NCBI RefSeq assembly: GCF_000716675.1
Contig: NZ_JNXT01000049.1
Coordinates: forward strand, 1 to 64,000
DNA length: 64,000 nucleotides
Direction of reading: 5' to 3'
Source: Streptomyces alboflavus
GTDB taxonomy: Bacteria; Actinomycetota; Actinomycetes; Streptomycetales; Streptomycetaceae
Part shown: piece by piece, positions 60,899 to 64,000 of the stretch
Position numbering within the stretch: position 1 is the first letter of the stretch
Layout of the letters: each line of letters opens with the position of its first letter
Notes under the pieces: model-generated
What the model was told of the DNA's origin: nothing
The model's database searches: none
Seen by the model: only the letters and a program-made list of their open reading frames with translations
Made by a program: the position numbers and the translations under genes

Positions 60899-61209
60899 TT
60901 GACCCCGACGTCCACGCGGACGCTGCGTTACTACGAGTCGCGCGGGCTGCTGCCCGCGCGGCGCGACGATGGGGGTACCCCCTGCTCCTTAAGAGCTTGG
61001 GGGAGGCCATCGCACGTACGGCGAGGACGACGTGCGGCTGCTCCAGCAGATCAGGACCTTGCAGGACTTCGGGTTCGAGCTTGAGGAGACGCGGCCGTTC
61101 GTGGAGTGTCTGCGTTCGGGGCATCCGGCCGGGGACTCGTGTCCGGCGTCCGTCGCCGTCTACCGCCGCAAGCTCGGTGAACTCGACACGCTGATCGGCG
61201 AGTTGAGTG
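60899..61209 (+). pseudogene. merR-family regulator relic
   Basis: Fragment of a MerR HTH ([20 protein letters not shown]) without a normal N-terminus or ribosome-binding site. It is interrupted at about 60971 by a small palindromic repeat and continues in another frame (T-Y-G-E-D-D-V-R-L-L-Q-Q-I-R-T-L...G-E-L-S-A-V). The sequence then runs directly into thioredoxin codons. Three independent lesions make it non-functional. Confidence 0.82.
60971..61004 (+). repeat. Small palindromic Streptomyces repeat inserted in merR
   Basis: GGGGGTACCCCC followed by CTGCTC-CTTAA-GAGCTTGGGGGA, forming a hairpin (CCCCC and GCTC arms). Elements of this form are scattered in Streptomyces genomes (recalled). 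Here it splits the merR relic. Confidence 0.75.
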
Positions 61210-61440
61210 CCGTGCCGGCAGCTCGCGCCGGTGCTCGGTGAGATCGCCCGGGAGGAGGCGGGCCGGTTGAAGGTGGTGCAGGTGGACGTGGACCGCAATC
61301 CGGAGACGACGGTGGCGTACGGGGTGTTGTCGACGCCGACGTTGATGGCGTTCCGTGACGGCGAGCCGGTGTGGCAGGTCGTGGGGGCGCGGGCGAAGCG
61401 GAAGCTGGTGGGGGAGCTGGAGGGCGCGGGGGTGCTGTAG
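61207..61440 (+). pseudogene. 5'-truncated thioredoxin gene
   Basis: 77 codons, P-C-R-Q-L-A-P-V-L-G-E-I onward, ending in a normal thioredoxin C-terminus (cis-Pro T-P-T-L-M-A-F). The N-terminal strand, W-C and first catalytic Cys are missing; only the second Cys remains. The open frame starts with a GTG created at the deletion junction with merR. A short protein could be made but lacks the CxxC pair. Confidence 0.8.
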
Positions 61441-61482
61441 GCCCCGTGGCCGGGCCCGGTCTCCGTGGCCGTGTGGGCTCAT

Positions 61483-61522
61483 GAGAAAAGCCCCGGACGA
61501 ATTGACGTCCGGGGCTTTTCTC
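61483..61522. terminator. Strong 17-bp stem terminator
   Basis: GAGAAAAGCCCCGGACG and CGTCCGGGGCTTTTCTC, perfect, with loop AATTGA. It ends in a T-rich arm, so it resembles a bidirectional intrinsic terminator. It follows the thioredoxin relic. Confidence 0.92.
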
Positions 61523-61630
61523 TGCGTATATTGGATTCTTTCGCGAAGCCCTGCCTATTCGCATGCACTGCTGCGTGCGGGGGCGACGCGGGAATCTGTA
61601 TAAGAGCAATGTAACTGGCGAGGGGCTGAA

Positions 61631-63883
61631 TTGTCAAGCGAGGAATTGCGGGAAGAGCAGCAATTCGTCTCCGGTCTGTACGCGCGCCTCGACGCGCTGC
61701 GCGAGGAGGCCGAGTCCGCCGTGCAGGCGTCATTGGCGCAGGTGGGCAACGGGTCACAGGCACGTCTTGAGCGCGATGTCATGGTGGCGGAGCAGTCCGG
61801 TCTGCTCGCCGCCTTCGACGCGGGCGAGAACGGTCTCTGCTTCGGGCGCCTTGAATTCAGGGACGGCCGTGACCATCACATCGGGCGCATCGGAATCCGC
61901 GCCTCCGACATCGAGCGCACGCCTTTGGTCATCGACTGGCGGGCGGAGGTGGCGCGGCCCTTCTATCTCGCCACCGGACACACTCCGATGGGTCTGCGGC
62001 GCCGCAGGCACATCACCAGCGAGGGCCGCCGGGTCACGGCCCTGCACGACGAGATCCTCGACCTCAGCGACACCACCCGCACCGGGCACGAGGCCGCCGA
62101 CGCCGACGAGGTGCTGCTCGCCGCGCTCGACTCCGCGCGCACCGGCCGCATGCACGACATCGTGCAGACCATCCAGGCCGAGCAGGACCGGGTGATCCGC
62201 GCCCCGCACCAGGGCGTGCTCGTCGTCGAGGGCGGGCCCGGCACCGGCAAGACGGTCGTCGCGCTGCACCGGGCGGCGTTCCTGCTCTACGCGCACCGGG
62301 AGCTGCTCGCCAAGCGGGCCGTCCTGGTCGTCGGGCCGAACCCGGCGTTCCTCGGCTACATCGGCGAGGTGCTGCCCGCGCTCGGCGAGACGGGGGTGCT
62401 GCTCGCGACGCTCGGCGAGCTGTTCCCCGGGGTGACCGCGACCGGCATCGACTCGCCCGCCGCCGCCGAGGTCAAGGGGCGCGCGGAGATGGCCGACGTG
62501 CTCGCGCGGGCGCTGCGGGACCGGCAGCAACTGCCGGAGCCCGGGGCGCCGATGGTCATCGAGCACGACGACGGCGAGCTCGTCCTCGACTGGTCGATCG
62601 CCTACGAGGCGCGGGACGCGGCGCGCGCGGCGGACCTGCCGCACAACCTCGCCCGGCCCACGTTCGCCTTCCACGTCATCGACGCGCTCACCCAGCAGCT
62701 CGCCGAGCGCATCGGCCACGACCCGTACGGCGGGCCCAACTTCCTCGGGCCCGACGACATCGCCCAGCTCGGCAAGGCCGTCGCGGTCAGCCCCGAGGTG
62801 CACGCCGCCGTCGAGGAGCTGTGGCCCACGCTCACGCCCGAGCGGTTCGTCACCGACTTCCTCGCCGAGCCCACGCACCTGTCCGACGAGGACGCCGCCG
62901 CCGTCCGGCGGGCGCCGGGCGGCGACTGGACGTCCGCCGACGTGCCGCTCCTCGACGAGGCCGCGGAACTCCTCGGCGTCGACGACAGCGCCGAGCGGGC
63001 CCGCGCGGAGGCCAAGTGGCAGCGCGAGGTCGCGTACGCGCAGGGCGTGCTCGACGTGTCGTACGCCTCCCGCACCTACGAGTTCGAGGACAAGGAGGAG
63101 AACGACCCCGAGGGCGCCGAGGTGCTGCTCGCGCACGACATCATGGACGCCGAGCGGATGGCCGAGCGCCAGGAGGAGGCCGACCACCGCAGCGCCGCCG
63201 AGCGGGCCGCGGCCGACCGGACCTGGGCGTTCGGGCACATCATCGTCGACGAGGCGCAGGAGCTGTCCGCGATGGCCTGGCGGCTGCTCATGCGGCGCAG
63301 CCCGACGCGGTCGATGACGCTCGTCGGCGACCCGGCGCAGACCGCCGAGTCCGGGGGCGTCGGCTCCTGGCGCGAGATCCTCGCCCCGTACGTCGAGGAC
63401 CGCTGGGAGTACGCGCGCCTCGGCGTCAACTACCGCACGCCCGCCGAGATCATGGACGTCGCGGCGGAGGTGCCGCGGGCCGCCGGGGTGGCCGGGTTCG
63501 AGCCGCCGTCCTCGGTCCGGAGCACCGGCGTGCGGCCTTGGGCCCGGCGGGTCGACGATCTTGCTGTGGCCGTCGCCGACGCCGTCGCCGAGGAGGCCTC
63601 GGGGGTGGGGCGGCTCGCCGTCATCGCTCCGCGTGCGTTGCACGGTGCCCTTGCGGGCAAGCTGCCGGACGTGTCCGGGCCCGAGGGCGAGGTCGATCTG
63701 ACGCGGCGCGTTGTGCTCATCGATCCTCGGCAGGCCAAGGGGCTCGAGTTCGACTCGGTCCTTGTGGTCGAGCCCGCTCTGTACGGGACCAGTGATCTGT
63801 ACGTCGCCCTCACTAGGGCCACGCAGCGGCTCGGGATCCTTTCGTCACGGGAGCTGCCGGACGCCCTGGCCTCGCTGCTCTAG
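61631..63883 (+). CDS. HelD/HelR-type RNA-polymerase-recycling ATPase
   Basis: 750 residues from TTG 61631 (GAGGGG upstream). N-terminal coiled coil (about 1-60), UvrD-like 1A with Walker A E-G-G-P-G-T-G-K-T (200s), I-I-V-D-E-A-Q-E-L and G-D-P-A-Q-T, then N-Y-R-T-P-A-E-I and Q-A-K-G-L-E-F-D, A-L-T-R-A-T at the end. HelD proteins release stalled RNA polymerase; the HelR group can displace rifampicin. I see no long inverted repeat upstream like the rifamycin-associated element. Confidence 0.9.
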   Translation: MSSEELREEQQFVSGLYARLDALREEAESAVQASLAQVGNGSQARLERDVMVAEQSGLLAAFDAGENGLCFGRLEFRDGRDHHIGRIGIRASDIERTPLVIDWRAEVARPFYLATGHTPMGLRRRRHITSEGRRVTALHDEILDLSDTTRTGHEAADADEVLLAALDSARTGRMHDIVQTIQAEQDRVIRAPHQGVLVVEGGPGTGKTVVALHRAAFLLYAHRELLAKRAVLVVGPNPAFLGYIGEVLPALGETGVLLATLGELFPGVTATGIDSPAAAEVKGRAEMADVLARALRDRQQLPEPGAPMVIEHDDGELVLDWSIAYEARDAARAADLPHNLARPTFAFHVIDALTQQLAERIGHDPYGGPNFLGPDDIAQLGKAVAVSPEVHAAVEELWPTLTPERFVTDFLAEPTHLSDEDAAAVRRAPGGDWTSADVPLLDEAAELLGVDDSAERARAEAKWQREVAYAQGVLDVSYASRTYEFEDKEENDPEGAEVLLAHDIMDAERMAERQEEADHRSAAERAAADRTWAFGHIIVDEAQELSAMAWRLLMRRSPTRSMTLVGDPAQTAESGGVGSWREILAPYVEDRWEYARLGVNYRTPAEIMDVAAEVPRAAGVAGFEPPSSVRSTGVRPWARRVDDLAVAVADAVAEEASGVGRLAVIAPRALHGALAGKLPDVSGPEGEVDLTRRVVLIDPRQAKGLEFDSVLVVEPALYGTSDLYVALTRATQRLGILSSRELPDALASLL

Positions 63884-63916
63884 CTGTACTCGGCCGACCG
63901 GTCAGTGACACAGGGC

Positions 63917-64000
63917 TCAGTGGCACAGGGCCTTTTCCACGACCTTGTCCACGCGGGTCATCACCGTCTTGTCCGTCGGTTGCGTCGTCACCGCCACGTT
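63917..64000 (-). CDS. 3' end of a gene running out of the window
   Basis: The last 27 codons of a reverse-strand gene are visible, ending T-R-V-D-K-V-V-E-K-A-L-C-H and a stop at 63917-63919. A Cys near the end and a helical tail are seen. Family not identifiable. Convergent with the HelD-like gene, 33 bases apart. Confidence 0.5.
   Translation of the reverse strand, partial: NVAVTTQPTDKTVMTRVDKVVEKALCH

Noticed and set aside
61207..61440. Intact small thioredoxin
   Set aside because: Lacks the first strand and the first cysteine of CxxC; treated as a relic.

Overview
The window is high-GC actinobacterial chromosome, almost certainly Streptomyces. Three things point that way: GC-rich codon third positions, GTG starts with GTGA/ATGA stop-start overlaps throughout, and paired HTH-DUF5753/DUF397 genes. 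The order icmA, thioredoxin, DUF6230/DUF6114, pyk, ackA, pta, pfkA, sugar ABC transporter, dicarboxylate transport, helD-like fits a Streptomyces core arm (recalled, not checked by alignment). I saw no rRNA, tRNA, CRISPR array, transposase or prophage.

Region by region. 0-2.3 kb: a DUF3817 membrane protein and isobutyryl-CoA mutase large subunit (icmA) behind a near-perfect palindrome. 2.3-4.8 kb: a decayed accessory patch with two small coupled genes, a frameshifted HTH-DUF5753 gene and a tandem DUF397 array (four intact copies, two internally deleted). 4.8-9.3 kb: a two-component system divergent from a MurG paralogue coupled to a nucleotide-sugar 4,6-dehydratase-like SDR. 9.4-14.8 kb: a TetR regulator, a thioredoxin-fold protein and the DUF6230/DUF6114/acidic secreted protein operon. 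14.9-21 kb: central carbon genes pyk, pta-ackA and pfkA. 21-29.6 kb: a small membrane protein, an XRE regulator, a sugar ABC transporter without ATPase, and a CitA/DcuS-type two-component system divergent from dctA.

29.6-36.7 kb: an ArsR-like regulator; a membrane-anchored HTH protein with an extracellular glycosidase-like domain that seems to lack both catalytic acids; a trio (helical small protein, alpha/beta hydrolase, lipoprotein) that may be linked to type VII-like secretion; and a second HTH-DUF5753/DUF397 pair divergent from an RsbW-like ATPase. 36.8-44.2 kb: TetR/MFS with three operator palindromes, an HTH regulator divergent from a serine hydrolase, and a secreted GH16 glucanase under a CebR-like operator. 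44.5-49.5 kb: an AAA+ ATPase, a WD40 Ser/Thr kinase and a TetR-SMR-DUF5360 operon.

49.5-59.9 kb is the most unusual block, a one-directional cluster: alpha-oxoamine synthase, repeat-rich membrane protein, a spacer with 77-bp tandem repeats, methyltransferase, MMPL transporter, CPBP intramembrane protease, a dedicated SAM synthetase and an adenosine kinase-like PfkB enzyme. It looks like a small biosynthesis/export locus, possibly for a lipid-like aminoketone. 59.9-64 kb: an imine-reductase-family enzyme, relics of a merR-thioredoxin pair broken by deletions and a small palindromic repeat, a strong terminator, a HelD/HelR-type RNA-polymerase recycling ATPase, and the 3' end of a gene leaving the window.
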